Below are positions 10,028 through 19,717 of a DNA stretch of 64,000 nt, one piece after another. Source of the DNA: a virus. Each line of letters opens with the position of its first letter. Position 1 is the first letter of the stretch. The notes beneath the pieces were generated by a model. That model searched no databases and had not been told where the DNA came from. It was given only the letters and a program-made list of their open reading frames with translations. The position numbers were made by a program, and so were the translations under genes. The stretch covers positions 62,001 to 126,000 of IMG/VR virus record IMGVR_UViG_3300042402_001868; one strand, 5' to 3'.

Positions 10028-11043
10028 TTGCATCCTCCGCACATGTTGTTACATGCTACCAGTCTGCCTTCAGCATACGTGGGCTTGTCCCAGGTCCGTT
10101 CCACTTGATCAAACCATTCTAAACATTCAGCCATGGTGTACTCCAATGCACTGTTACGTGATATCAGCGGACGCAGTTGTGTGTTGACCACATTGAGATA
10201 GTTGGCACTACCGTGCCCGTAAGTCTTAGGGTTGAACCCAAGATAGCAACAAGGATACACTTCTCCAATGCTGTTGATGTAAACTGTTTTGGTTTCAATG
10301 GCTTCACAAGAAATAGGAGTTTTAATTGGCTCAGGACATCCTGCAACATCTGCTATTGCATCAGGTCTGGCATAGCGTTCATAAATGGTGTCAAAGTTTG
10401 TGAGATCTGTTGTGCCCATCACAAACACCAGCTTCTTATCTGCATCAAACACAGGTCCCACATTGCGCTTGTGATCAATCAATTCAAACCGTTCAAACCC
10501 TATGTCTATACTGAGTTGTTCAGCTTGAGTTTGCTGATGCCTGTTGTGATCAAAATCAATCATTTTCCAAATAGCATGCCCGCCGGCAGCAATGAAAGTC
10601 TGTGCATTTCGAATCACAGTTGAATACATGGTGTTGCGTCTGTATATGCTGTGAGTATCTTCTAATCCGTCTAGGCAAAAATGCACCACAACGTCTAGTT
10701 TGGCCAGCTGTGTCCAGAACACACGGTCTCTGGCGCCACCGTTGGTGTTTATAGTTATGAGAGCCTGATTGCCAAGATGTTGTTTGAAATATTCAAGTAT
10801 TGGTATGGCGTCAAAGTTCATCACAATATCGCCAAAGTTACCATTTATTGTTATTTTATCAAGATGATTTAAAAACGCAGGAGTGAATATCTTTTGCGCT
10901 TCTGCCAAGGTCATTGAATGTTCTTCGTAGCCATCATTGTGCGGATACCCACACAAGTTACGAGGACACTTGGGGCAGGCAGCATTGCACTCGCTGGATA
11001 TTTCCAGGTGTACTTTCCTAATGTCCTCTACTGCGTACAACAT
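10024..11043 (-). CDS. radical SAM/SPASM protein
   Basis: 339 residues. CNAACPKC lies close to the N-terminus (C19, C23, C26). The C-terminal region has INSIGEVYPCC, then a later C and a terminal CNNMCGGC, the pattern of a SPASM domain holding auxiliary Fe-S clusters. SPASM enzymes modify peptides, proteins or small molecules. It sits between the amidinotransferase gene and another radical SAM gene in a tight minus-strand operon. Confidence 0.87.
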   Translation of the reverse strand: MLYAVEDIRKVHLEISSECNAACPKCPRNLCGYPHNDGYEEHSMTLAEAQKIFTPAFLNHLDKITINGNFGDIVMNFDAIPILEYFKQHLGNQALITINTNGGARDRVFWTQLAKLDVVVHFCLDGLEDTHSIYRRNTMYSTVIRNAQTFIAAGGHAIWKMIDFDHNRHQQTQAEQLSIDIGFERFELIDHKRNVGPVFDADKKLVFVMGTTDLTNFDTIYERYARPDAIADVAGCPEPIKTPISCEAIETKTVYINSIGEVYPCCYLGFNPKTYGHGSANYLNVVNTQLRPLISRNSALEYTMAECLEWFDQVERTWDKPTYAEGRLVACNNMCGGCK

Positions 11044-11046
11044 ACT

Positions 11047-12072
11047 TTACAAGTACGTTTCCAGGCCGCCACGACGTGTTAGGTCTTGTGTACAACATGA
11101 GATGCCGCCGTCCCAGAAATAGCTGTGACGCAGTTCACTGATGATGGGATTGATACGATGCTTCTTACAATAGTCAAACACTTCTTTGTTGTAGGCACTA
11201 AAGATAACGTTCTCTTCATCCAGTACCAGGCAGTTGACATCAAACACAGTTTCGGCAACAAAGCCAGTCCACTTGTTTAGATACTTGTCCACAAAGTCTG
11301 TGAACTCAGGTGTAGGTGTTTGTCCTTGTACATACCAAGCACCTGGTGATTGCTCGTACTTGAACTTGCCCACTTCCATAGCGGCCCAAATTGAACTATC
11401 CCAGATCTTGCATACGTCCCATCCTGGAAAGTCTTTGCCTAGATCTAAGTTGACATCGTGTTTGGAACTTAGTAGCACACCAGGCTTGAGAATAGCAAAC
11501 ACAGCATCACCGTGTCCGTCTGTGATGGCTTCGTGAATACGATAACCTTCTCCTAGTACATTGTCCACAATCCAACGAGTTTGATCAGGACGCAAGAAAT
11601 CTGAGTTATCAAAGAACACATCTCGCCCCACACGCACAATACAGCTGGCACTTGCACCATTTAAGATACAATCTTCGTCCCATCGTGATTTGTGCGGGTT
11701 AACAACTTGATCGCCAAAGTCAGCACAGATATCATCCAGCTCTTCCATGTTCAGCACACGTAGAAGTTTGTCGCCTAGGGTGATTTGCCAGTCGCGTGGG
11801 GTCAGTGGCGGCAGCGGAGCACCTCCTCCTTCAGTTTGATGCCAGATAAACGAGTCTTTACCAGGCAAGTTAGGGCGACGAACTCGAGCACCGTACTTCT
11901 CAATGGTCTTTTGCAAGCCGTCAAGATCCTCTTCGGTTTCGTGTAGAATCTGTTGCAGTTGGTTACGCACTTGTGGATTGTCAATAAAGTCAAAGTAATC
12001 AGGTGAGTAGGCACGACCCACAATGACCTCTTCAAGAGGTTGCCAGCTGGTATAGGAGTTGATTTTGTTCAT
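11047..12072 (-). CDS. amidinotransferase (StrB/glycine amidinotransferase-like)
   Basis: 341 residues. Typical blocks of the guanidino-group-modifying superfamily are present: SWQPLEEVIVG near the N-terminus, GHGDAVF with the catalytic His, FVAETVFDVN, and the C-terminal DGGISCCTQDLTRRG with the probable nucleophilic Cys. Family members move an amidino group from arginine to an amine (glycine, inosamine phosphate, other amines). A paralogue lies at 36470. The context of radical SAM, carbamoyltransferase and sugar genes suggests a small-molecule or sugar substrate. Confidence 0.87.
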   Translation of the reverse strand: MNKINSYTSWQPLEEVIVGRAYSPDYFDFIDNPQVRNQLQQILHETEEDLDGLQKTIEKYGARVRRPNLPGKDSFIWHQTEGGGAPLPPLTPRDWQITLGDKLLRVLNMEELDDICADFGDQVVNPHKSRWDEDCILNGASASCIVRVGRDVFFDNSDFLRPDQTRWIVDNVLGEGYRIHEAITDGHGDAVFAILKPGVLLSSKHDVNLDLGKDFPGWDVCKIWDSSIWAAMEVGKFKYEQSPGAWYVQGQTPTPEFTDFVDKYLNKWTGFVAETVFDVNCLVLDEENVIFSAYNKEVFDYCKKHRINPIISELRHSYFWDGGISCCTQDLTRRGGLETYL

Positions 12073-13213
12073 AAAGGTTCTTTAGTAAAGTATTTAATCT
12101 GTCTAGTTTAGTGGATTGAAATAACTGCTGGTTGTGCAGTATGTCATCGCGGCATCGTAAAAATATGCTGTGCGGGTCTTGTTGTATGAGTTCAAGTGTG
12201 TGTTTTATTTTGAGCCAACGCTGAGTGTTGTCAGTTTCTAAATCGTATGTGTTGTCCAATACGCTATCAAATGTTCTGTACCCTAGCTCACGCAAACATT
12301 GCAAACTACCTGCAGGAGCAACTAGCACAAATGGTTGTGCATTCTTTATGGGTTTGAATGTTTTTTCTGTCAAGAACGCACCGCCTGAGCCGTCGGCATC
12401 AAAGTGTGTTTCGATTACAACATTAAAGTATGCATCTGTGTAGTGTTCAGGGACTACTAATGCATGATTGTTGTGCTCATCAACTGTTAAGGTATCGCAG
12501 CGATAAGGACCATTTTGCATGAATACATCAATTGCAACATTGGGCAATTGTTCTATGGGATTGTGTGTAGGATCATCGCCAAGCGGTAGTTCAGTGTTGT
12601 AACTCCACAAACTCTGTGACAGCATGTTGCTCTGTAACAAGTCTGCCATTATGGCTGCTCGCCACCATTTGTGTGTTCTGCTGAGTGCAACAAATGTGTA
12701 TGGTCGGTGTCTGGCATGAAACTCAACAGGTGCTACATCTTGATTCCTGCGCCAGAACAACAGTTCATGATCAGGAAAGTACACAAAGCCTGGGATTGAT
12801 TTGGCTGCGGTATTGCCTGAAACAAATCTATAACAGCTAGTAGATAATCCATGTTGTTGGCACAATGAATCTAGACGTTGTTTGATGTTATGCGGATTGT
12901 CGCCTTCGTGATAGTAAAATATCACTGTGATTAGTCCTTGCTGAATTCTTTGCAGTAATGAATCAGCAACAAGAGCAAAATAATCAATGGCAAAATCAAA
13001 AAAGCCCAAGCCAATCACGTAGTAGCCATTGCCTTCAGTGGTTAAATTATACTGGTACCCATGATCGTCCATGTGTCCAAACAATTCTGCAGGAGTGGTG
13101 TGCGGCCAATGTTGCCCAAACTCTCTCCAGGCCTGTGTGTACGGTCTAGCTTGGTGTTGTGCCAGTGCAGGATATGGACGGCCCTTAATAATTGAATCAG
13201 TTACGAAGTTCAT
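12032..13213 (-). CDS. glycosyltransferase-like protein, paralogue 1
   Basis: 393 residues. The C-terminal half has LTEKTFKPIKNAQPFVLVAPAG and LGYRTFDSVLDNTYD, a block shared with the next gene and reminiscent of the TEK-type nucleotide-sugar site of fucosyltransferase-like (GT10) enzymes. The N-terminal half is divergent. The 3' end overlaps the amidinotransferase gene by 41 bases. The family call rests mainly on this one motif. Confidence 0.6.
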   Translation of the reverse strand: MNFVTDSIIKGRPYPALAQHQARPYTQAWREFGQHWPHTTPAELFGHMDDHGYQYNLTTEGNGYYVIGLGFFDFAIDYFALVADSLLQRIQQGLITVIFYYHEGDNPHNIKQRLDSLCQQHGLSTSCYRFVSGNTAAKSIPGFVYFPDHELLFWRRNQDVAPVEFHARHRPYTFVALSRTHKWWRAAIMADLLQSNMLSQSLWSYNTELPLGDDPTHNPIEQLPNVAIDVFMQNGPYRCDTLTVDEHNNHALVVPEHYTDAYFNVVIETHFDADGSGGAFLTEKTFKPIKNAQPFVLVAPAGSLQCLRELGYRTFDSVLDNTYDLETDNTQRWLKIKHTLELIQQDPHSIFLRCRDDILHNQQLFQSTKLDRLNTLLKNLYEQNQLLYQLATS

Positions 13214-14318
13214 TCAACATGTTAATCAGTTCAGGCCACAGGATGTTTTCCAACCCAGTGCCATAAAAGTGTTCAAAGTTGTGTTCTACAATGGGCAAGC
13301 AAGCACGATGTATTTGTTGACGTTCTGCTACACTAAGGTTATCTAGATCTTTTAGTAGCCCGGTAATCTTTTCGATCCGCTTGACATCATCTGTTTCCTC
13401 ATCATAACTTTCGTCAAATATGCCATCAAATGTTCGGAATCCGTAACTACGCATGTACTCCAAACTATGTGCAGGTGCTACCAACACAAACGGCATCTCT
13501 AATGCAATTGCCTTGAATGTTTTTTCGGTAATGTGCAACCGTCGACCAAAGTACACAGTCTCTGTGGGAACATACACCAAACTATCCTGCGCTTCTGCAT
13601 AATTGCCTAGCCAACAACTGGTCATGATTTGAGTTTCTTCGCCTGCAAACAATCTAGGCAACTCTGCTGCCAAGAACACTTGCTCTATGTCAGGATATAT
13701 GTTATTATACTTGAGTGCTATTTGTGAAATGTCCACGTGCTCATAAGGACATATTCTAGGAGCCGAAATATAATTATGATCCAATCCATGCCGGAATACA
13801 TTGTACAGAAACAACACCCTGTGATCTCGTTTGCCGGCAACAATTCTGTTTGGACTCATGAATGTGCGGGTGGGTGCTCTATCGGCAGCCCGGGGAATCA
13901 GGAACGTTTTATCGTAGCCACGGAACCAGTCTTTGCAAGCCCATCCATGATAAAAATAGTAATGCGGTTTCCAGCCATATATATCTGTAAGTTTTTTAAC
14001 GTACTCTCCGTGTTCGCTAACAATAACATGTCCATTAACACTTCTGCTACGTGCCTCAGGCGGCTTGCCCCAATACTGAATATCTTCAGTTCTAACTTTG
14101 ACATCGTCAAATAACAATTTGTGCAAATCTAAATGCACAGGCTCTTGATCATGCAAAAAAATAAAATCAGTTTCAGGAATATCATCCCTACCAAAATTAA
14201 ACAATGCTTCGGGATCGCTACGTCCTGGAGGATCACAGAAAAATGTTCTAGTACCGGGGATGTGTTGATCTATCCAGGGCCAAAAAGTGTTGTTGTAAAT
14301 TTCGTCTATTCTAATCAT
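13197..14318 (-). CDS. glycosyltransferase-like protein, paralogue 2
   Basis: 373 residues, with ITEKTFKAIALEMPFVLVAPAH and YGFRTFDGIFDESYD matching the preceding paralogue. N-terminal segments such as DFIFLHDQEPVHLD are typical of phage proteins of this type. The start codon at 14318 overlaps, on the opposite strand, the ATG of the giant repeat protein (CATG), so the two genes share control of their 5' ends. The acceptor is unknown; a role in making a surface or virion glycan is inferred. Confidence 0.62.
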   Translation of the reverse strand: MIRIDEIYNNTFWPWIDQHIPGTRTFFCDPPGRSDPEALFNFGRDDIPETDFIFLHDQEPVHLDLHKLLFDDVKVRTEDIQYWGKPPEARSRSVNGHVIVSEHGEYVKKLTDIYGWKPHYYFYHGWACKDWFRGYDKTFLIPRAADRAPTRTFMSPNRIVAGKRDHRVLFLYNVFRHGLDHNYISAPRICPYEHVDISQIALKYNNIYPDIEQVFLAAELPRLFAGEETQIMTSCWLGNYAEAQDSLVYVPTETVYFGRRLHITEKTFKAIALEMPFVLVAPAHSLEYMRSYGFRTFDGIFDESYDEETDDVKRIEKITGLLKDLDNLSVAERQQIHRACLPIVEHNFEHFYGTGLENILWPELINMLNELRN

Positions 14319-17300
14319 GTTTGATATTTTTTATTCGGGTAAGAAGCCAGGTTTATTTGCACATGAACGTGCGGCAGATAGTATTGAGCATGCACAAAGT
14401 TTGAGTCGCACAAGGTTCTTTTGGTGGGTGTCATACTTATGTGACTATAGTGACTGGGATTGGTTTTACGAGCCAGTGCCCTGGCAAACACATCAACGTC
14501 ATGCATGGCTAGATCAATATCACATCGATGCAGGTGTTTATCTTGTTCCTAAAAACGGATATGCAGAAACAAATTATCATGCAGAGCGTCAAGTACACAG
14601 ATTGCCTGACATTGATTATTGGCACATACCCAACTGGATTAATCCTGCTAGTATAGATTTTAGGTGGGCACCTAATCCTACCGATCCTCCTTACATATAC
14701 GAGTTTCCTGTAGAATGGGATTGGAATAGAATAGGCGGTCCAGAATACAGAATCCCAGGAGCAACTGACCGCAAGTACATGGATGCATTTGTTACTCGTA
14801 CACAGTCTGACAGAGACATGTGGAAAGTATACGACAATGTAGCTGACACTGATGCAGTGTTTGCCTGGCATCCAAATCCATTTGATCCACCAATGATTTA
14901 TGTGTTTGGCAATCAACATTGGCCAGCAGAAGTGCGGGCCAGTGTAGAATATCATGTACCGGGTGCTACTGTAAAAAAATACATGGACAATATACGCACA
15001 GTACGACTGCCAGACAAGAGTAAATTTACTTGTTTGTATCCTTGTGAGTTTGATTGGTCGTGGGAACCAGATCCAGGAGATCCTCCTTACATATATGTGT
15101 TTGGTAATCAGTGGTGGCCTGCAGAAAAGATGGCCACAGTTGAATATCATGTGCCGGGTGCAATAGAGCGTAAGTTCATGGATCAGCCTGCGACCTTACT
15201 AAGCAACAAAAACAATTGGTCGGTGCCCGATAATGTTGATCCATTAAGTATTGATTATTCATGGGTACCTGATCCTGGAGATCCACCTTATACCTATGTG
15301 TTTGGTAACCAGCACTGGCCTGGAGAAATAATGCCTACTGTGGAATATCATGTTCCAGGCGCAACTGAATGCAAGTACATAGATTATATTCGGGTAACAC
15401 TTACAGAATGCATGGATAACTGGGAAATACTGGAAGAAATTGCACATGATGAATGGGACTGGAGTTGGATACCAAATCCTTTAGATCCTCCTTACATATA
15501 TGTGTTTGGCAACCAATGGAACCCACCAGAATTCAAAGCCAGTGTCAAGTATGTTGCCCCAGGCGCCTCAGAAGTCAAGTACATGGATCGTCGAACACGT
15601 AGACTTCCGACTCCAAAATTGTTCAGACATAATCTAGCTGTGAGCAAGTTTGATTATTCCTGGGAACCAAATCCGTTTGATCCTCCCATGATGTATGTGT
15701 TTGGTAATCAGTGGAACTCAGCTGTACTAGAACCCACAGTGGTGTACAATGCAGGAGGCAACGAAATCAAATATGTAGATGACATCATTGCCACAGTAGC
15801 ACAAGATGTCAGCGCCTGGGAGTTGTTGGATGACATTGAATCATTTGATTACTCATGGAGACCCAATCCTACAGATCCTCCTTACATATACGTGTTTGGT
15901 AATCAATGGCTTACCCCCGAACAGCGTCCTGCACTAAGATACTGTATACCAGACGCAACTGATATCAAGTACATGGATCATCCGCGAGCACAACGTCGTG
16001 GTGATCACACACGCTTTGTTCAACACTATCCAGCATCGTTTAACTGGTCCTGGGAACCTGAACCTGGTAGCCCACCTTATAACTATGTGTTTGGCAATCA
16101 GTATTATTCTGCAGAAGTCATGCCCACGATAGAATATCGCATGAGTGGCGCAACAGAACGCAAGTACATGGATATTCCTGCACAGCTATTACCGCATCAC
16201 AGTAATCATTGGCACACACTTGTGGACTGTGAGTGGGACTATACATGGCGTCCAGAACCAGGATCGCCTCCTTACATTTATGTGTTTGGTAATCAATGGT
16301 GGTCAGCAGAAAAGATGCCTACATTAGAGTACCATATGGCCGGTGCCACTGAACGCAAGTACATAGAAGGCCCATTGGCTACACTACCAATAGACATGGT
16401 TAATTGGAGTATCCCAAAACATATTGATTTGACTGATATGGACTTTAGTTGGGTGCCTGACCCTGGCGAACCTCCTTATATCTATCAGTTTGCTACACAG
16501 CACCAAAAGACCGGCGGCCCACAGTATCGTATGCCTGGTGCAACAGAGTTCAAGTATGTGGACATGATGCGAGCTGAAGTAAAAAAAGAAGCCGCTCCTA
16601 TATTTGAAATTGATCACTTGGATGGTGCCGCAGGACAGATACCTGATGTAGTTAAGCGAGTGCGTTACTTTGACAACTATCGTGATACGCTAATACGCTT
16701 GGCCAAGAGCCTAGTAGGTGAATATGAACATGTATGGGTGTGTAGCAGTATATGTGATTACACTGACTTTGACTTTTCATGGCATCCAGAAACATGGCAA
16801 TCAACAATGTTGCATGTGTTTGCATCAGACAAAGAAAAGTTCGGGGACACATTCTACATGCATGTGCCTACCTTTGCTGAACGTGCTGAGAAAAAAGCCC
16901 TGTTAGAATGGTACAGTGTAAACTATGTGCCACGTCGGAGTGTGCCACGTAGACCCATGCCTGTAATCCATCACGCAGGTGACAGCCATGTAGATGCAGT
17001 TAAAACTACAACATGGGCAGGACCGCTTGCTACATTTACCACAACAGATTCAGCGCCGACTAACACAGTTACCGTTCCGCTATGGCGCAAAGAAACCAAA
17101 ACTATTGTGCCACTAAGTGCTGGAGCAACAAGTGTGATTGTGCCAAGGGTGGCCGTAGCCGACGTCCGTACACAACTATATGACTATGCCTACATAGACA
17201 AAACACACCGGACGGTTAAAGACTATCCCTTGGACATTGTGTTTATTTCAAATGGTGAACCCTACGCTGAATTTAACTTTGAGCATCTAAAGTGGGCAGT

Positions 17301-17928
17301 ACAAATGGAAGGCTTGGATTGCAATCACATTCATCACTCAAAAGGAGTAAACGGTCGTGTGGCAGCATATCAAGCAGCCGCCAGATTAAGCACAACACCT
17401 TGGTTCTTTGCTGTGTTTGCCAAGCTAGAAGTTGATCACAGATTTGATTGGACATGGCAACCTGATCGCATGCAACAACCCAAGCACTATATCTTCCATG
17501 CACACAATCCTGTGAATGGGTTGGTATATGGTCACCAGGCCATGATTGCTTACAACAAGCAAATGACACTGGAGAATACCGGAGGCGGCCTAGACTTTAC
17601 CATGGACCAACCACACGAAGTTGTGCCTATCATATCAGGCACAGCCAACTACACTGAATCTCCTTGGATGGCCTGGCGCACTGCATTCCGTGAAGTGCTA
17701 AAGCTCAAGCACAGCCTGCCCGATGTGGAAAATGAGTACAGACTCAACATGTGGCTCAGCAATGCTGGTGAAGTCAAGAACGCAGAGTGGAGCCAATTTG
17801 GCGCAGAAGATGCTGTAGAGTACTACAACGAAGTGGGTGGGAATTTTGCAGCCTTGAAGAAAAGCTATGAGTGGGAATGGTTGGCTAGTTATGCGTTTAT
17901 GCGACGCAGTCTAGCACCTGATCGCTGA
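14317..17928 (+). CDS. 1203-residue tandem-repeat protein with glycosyltransferase-like C-terminus
   Basis: Ten tandem units of about 66 residues run from roughly residue 100 to 760. Each contains a W-x-P-(N/D/E)-P-x-(D/S/E)-PPYIY core, then VFGNQ and a VEYHVPGATERKYMD-like segment. A degenerate unit (FDFSWHPETWQ) and a C-terminal domain of about 250 residues follow (DIVFISNGEPYAEFNFEH, later FDWTWQP), resembling glycosyltransferase-associated domains of phages. There is no signal peptide. It is alone on the + strand between minus-strand sugar genes. A role in glycan recognition or synthesis is inferred. Confidence 0.75.
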   Translation: MFDIFYSGKKPGLFAHERAADSIEHAQSLSRTRFFWWVSYLCDYSDWDWFYEPVPWQTHQRHAWLDQYHIDAGVYLVPKNGYAETNYHAERQVHRLPDIDYWHIPNWINPASIDFRWAPNPTDPPYIYEFPVEWDWNRIGGPEYRIPGATDRKYMDAFVTRTQSDRDMWKVYDNVADTDAVFAWHPNPFDPPMIYVFGNQHWPAEVRASVEYHVPGATVKKYMDNIRTVRLPDKSKFTCLYPCEFDWSWEPDPGDPPYIYVFGNQWWPAEKMATVEYHVPGAIERKFMDQPATLLSNKNNWSVPDNVDPLSIDYSWVPDPGDPPYTYVFGNQHWPGEIMPTVEYHVPGATECKYIDYIRVTLTECMDNWEILEEIAHDEWDWSWIPNPLDPPYIYVFGNQWNPPEFKASVKYVAPGASEVKYMDRRTRRLPTPKLFRHNLAVSKFDYSWEPNPFDPPMMYVFGNQWNSAVLEPTVVYNAGGNEIKYVDDIIATVAQDVSAWELLDDIESFDYSWRPNPTDPPYIYVFGNQWLTPEQRPALRYCIPDATDIKYMDHPRAQRRGDHTRFVQHYPASFNWSWEPEPGSPPYNYVFGNQYYSAEVMPTIEYRMSGATERKYMDIPAQLLPHHSNHWHTLVDCEWDYTWRPEPGSPPYIYVFGNQWWSAEKMPTLEYHMAGATERKYIEGPLATLPIDMVNWSIPKHIDLTDMDFSWVPDPGEPPYIYQFATQHQKTGGPQYRMPGATEFKYVDMMRAEVKKEAAPIFEIDHLDGAAGQIPDVVKRVRYFDNYRDTLIRLAKSLVGEYEHVWVCSSICDYTDFDFSWHPETWQSTMLHVFASDKEKFGDTFYMHVPTFAERAEKKALLEWYSVNYVPRRSVPRRPMPVIHHAGDSHVDAVKTTTWAGPLATFTTTDSAPTNTVTVPLWRKETKTIVPLSAGATSVIVPRVAVADVRTQLYDYAYIDKTHRTVKDYPLDIVFISNGEPYAEFNFEHLKWAVQMEGLDCNHIHHSKGVNGRVAAYQAAARLSTTPWFFAVFAKLEVDHRFDWTWQPDRMQQPKHYIFHAHNPVNGLVYGHQAMIAYNKQMTLENTGGGLDFTMDQPHEVVPIISGTANYTESPWMAWRTAFREVLKLKHSLPDVENEYRLNMWLSNAGEVKNAEWSQFGAEDAVEYYNEVGGNFAALKKSYEWEWLASYAFMRRSLAPDR
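14686..16530 (+). repeat. ten ~198-bp in-frame tandem repeats
   Basis: The GATCCTCC(T/A)-type PPY codons recur near 14686, 14884, 15080, 15281, 15486, 15681, 15876, 16071, 16266 and 16470, a spacing of about 195-205 bases. Units differ at the DNA level, so the array is old or under selection rather than freshly amplified. Confidence 0.85.
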
Positions 17929-19006
17929 TGTATTCAACTTCTAGGTCTGTTAGTTCAGGGTAGATAGGCAGGCTGAGTACACGACGAGCAAGACTAGAAC
18001 TTGCGGCCAACATGTCTGGACCAGGATATGCACGATACAAACTCATTTCGTGTAGAGGATTTGCATAGTGTACTCGTGTGTCAATTTTGCGCAGTGCAAG
18101 ATTATCTCGTAGTGTATCGCGACCATCAACATCTATCACAAACTTATGCACAGCATGATTGTGTGCGTTAGAGTCGTTGATCAAACAGCGTATGTTTGCG
18201 TCTTTGAACCGATCACACCAGTGATCAGAAATCTTTTGTCTACGTGCCTGCCATATATCAATATGTTTTGCTTTGACCAGCATGTGAGCACAGTCTAGTT
18301 CACTCATGCGGCTGTTGGTGCCTGGATTGTGATGGGTGGGTTTGCCATTGTCACGCCAAGCTCTAGCATATTCTGCTAGATCTAAATCGTCTGTTACTAC
18401 AGCACCACCGTTGCCATAACAAGCCAAGTTTTTCATAGGATCAAAACTGATGGCAGCACCACCACGGCCAGTGCGGTAGCCATCTGCGGCCAACCAGTGT
18501 TGTGCGGCATCTTCAATTATGAGTGTTTCACGTTGCACCCAATGATTCCATGCACGAACATTGCCGTGATGGGTAACGGCCGCACCATACAGTCCGACCA
18601 TTACTATGGCTTGATAACTCAAGTTCTCGGGTATTTTGTTGACATCTATTAGGCCATGTATGTCTGTGTCAATAATGTGTATATCCCAGCCTGCACGTAT
18701 AAATGCATTGGCAGTGGCCACGTAGGTCATTGACGGAATCAACACCGTAGGAGGATGCGGCCCCAAGTGGTCCATCATAGCCCAGTAGCTGGCTAGAATT
18801 TCAAGTGCATGTGTGCCTGAGTGACAGGTCACGGCATAACGCACATGATTCTTTCGAGCAAGCCAAGATTCAAACTCAACGGTGTTGTTGCCGTTCATGA
18901 GTTGACCACTACGAAGAACCTCGTCAGTAGCGTCTAATATCTCTGTGCGGAGATTGTTATACTGCTTTTTTAAGCCCGTAAAGGGAATTGTAAGTCCAGT
19001 GTTCAT
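17897..19006 (-). CDS. DegT/DnrJ/EryC1/StrS sugar aminotransferase
   Basis: 369 residues, full length for the family. The N-terminus (IPFTGLKKQY) and the pyridoxal-phosphate lysine in SFDPMKNL followed by GNGGAVVTDD are diagnostic. These enzymes transaminate keto-sugars of nucleotide sugars or inositols. The start overlaps the stop of the upstream gene (ATGA). The 3' end overlaps the convergent repeat-protein gene by 32 bases. Such an enzyme could supply the amine that an amidinotransferase would modify. Confidence 0.92.
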   Translation of the reverse strand: MNTGLTIPFTGLKKQYNNLRTEILDATDEVLRSGQLMNGNNTVEFESWLARKNHVRYAVTCHSGTHALEILASYWAMMDHLGPHPPTVLIPSMTYVATANAFIRAGWDIHIIDTDIHGLIDVNKIPENLSYQAIVMVGLYGAAVTHHGNVRAWNHWVQRETLIIEDAAQHWLAADGYRTGRGGAAISFDPMKNLACYGNGGAVVTDDLDLAEYARAWRDNGKPTHHNPGTNSRMSELDCAHMLVKAKHIDIWQARRQKISDHWCDRFKDANIRCLINDSNAHNHAVHKFVIDVDGRDTLRDNLALRKIDTRVHYANPLHEMSLYRAYPGPDMLAASSSLARRVLSLPIYPELTDLEVEYISDQVLDCVA

Positions 19007-19683
19007 AATAAAACACCGTAATTAGATGGCACAATTGATTTTAACACAGTAACGTAAAGTTGATCAATTGCTGTAGTATTGTATACATCAACAATGGACC
19101 AAAATCTATGTTCTTCTTTTAATCCTAATTTTTGTTCTTGTGCAAGACAAAGTTTTAGAATTGAACAAGCATGATTTTGATCAATAGGAATACAATTTAA
19201 CTCATTGGTCTTGGTTAACATATCAATCATGTCACTAGTTGGGTCAGTACCTACAACTTTTTTGTACAATGCAACCATGAAGTCATTATCAAATGTGTCA
19301 GCAAAGTCCATTACAATATCATACAAATTGTAATCTAGCTCTTGATCCCATTCAAAAATTTCTTGTGAAAAATGTGTTAGCTTGGTAAATGTTTCTAAAG
19401 AAAATTCGTCTTGTGTAAAATCTGGAATCTGTAGATAGACATTTTTGCGTAAAAACAACAACGAATGTAAATCAATAGAATCTATTTTAGGTCGCACTCT
19501 TATCTTTGTGCCTACAAAGTTTTTGATATCGTTGACATTTTCTAACTTATGTATTTTAATATACGGCGGCCGTAGACTTGCACCACTATCAAACGCTAAT
19601 TTTGATAATCGATTTGTTAACCAGGCAGCAACAAATCCGCTACGAGCGCCTGGATCAGCGTGAATTAGTAAGTTCTGCCGCAT
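19003..19683 (-). CDS. unidentified protein
   Basis: 226 residues, no known domain. The N-terminus (LLIHADPGARSGFVAAWLTNRL) resembles a nucleotide- or PAPS-binding start, but no Walker motif is present. The rest is acidic and helical. It is coupled by ATGA to the sugar aminotransferase and follows the epimerase gene, so a role in the same pathway is plausible. Confidence 0.7.
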   Translation of the reverse strand: MRQNLLIHADPGARSGFVAAWLTNRLSKLAFDSGASLRPPYIKIHKLENVNDIKNFVGTKIRVRPKIDSIDLHSLLFLRKNVYLQIPDFTQDEFSLETFTKLTHFSQEIFEWDQELDYNLYDIVMDFADTFDNDFMVALYKKVVGTDPTSDMIDMLTKTNELNCIPIDQNHACSILKLCLAQEQKLGLKEEHRFWSIVDVYNTTAIDQLYVTVLKSIVPSNYGVLL

Positions 19684-19717
19684 TGGTCATTCATCTATTC
19701 TTTGTCAGTCATTACGC

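Noticed and set aside
10177-10623. 148-residue + strand frame
   Set aside because: Antisense shadow of a clear radical SAM/SPASM gene.
14509-15150. 213-residue minus-strand frame
   Set aside because: It mirrors the tandem repeats of the + strand protein; the repeats create long antisense frames without ribosome sites.
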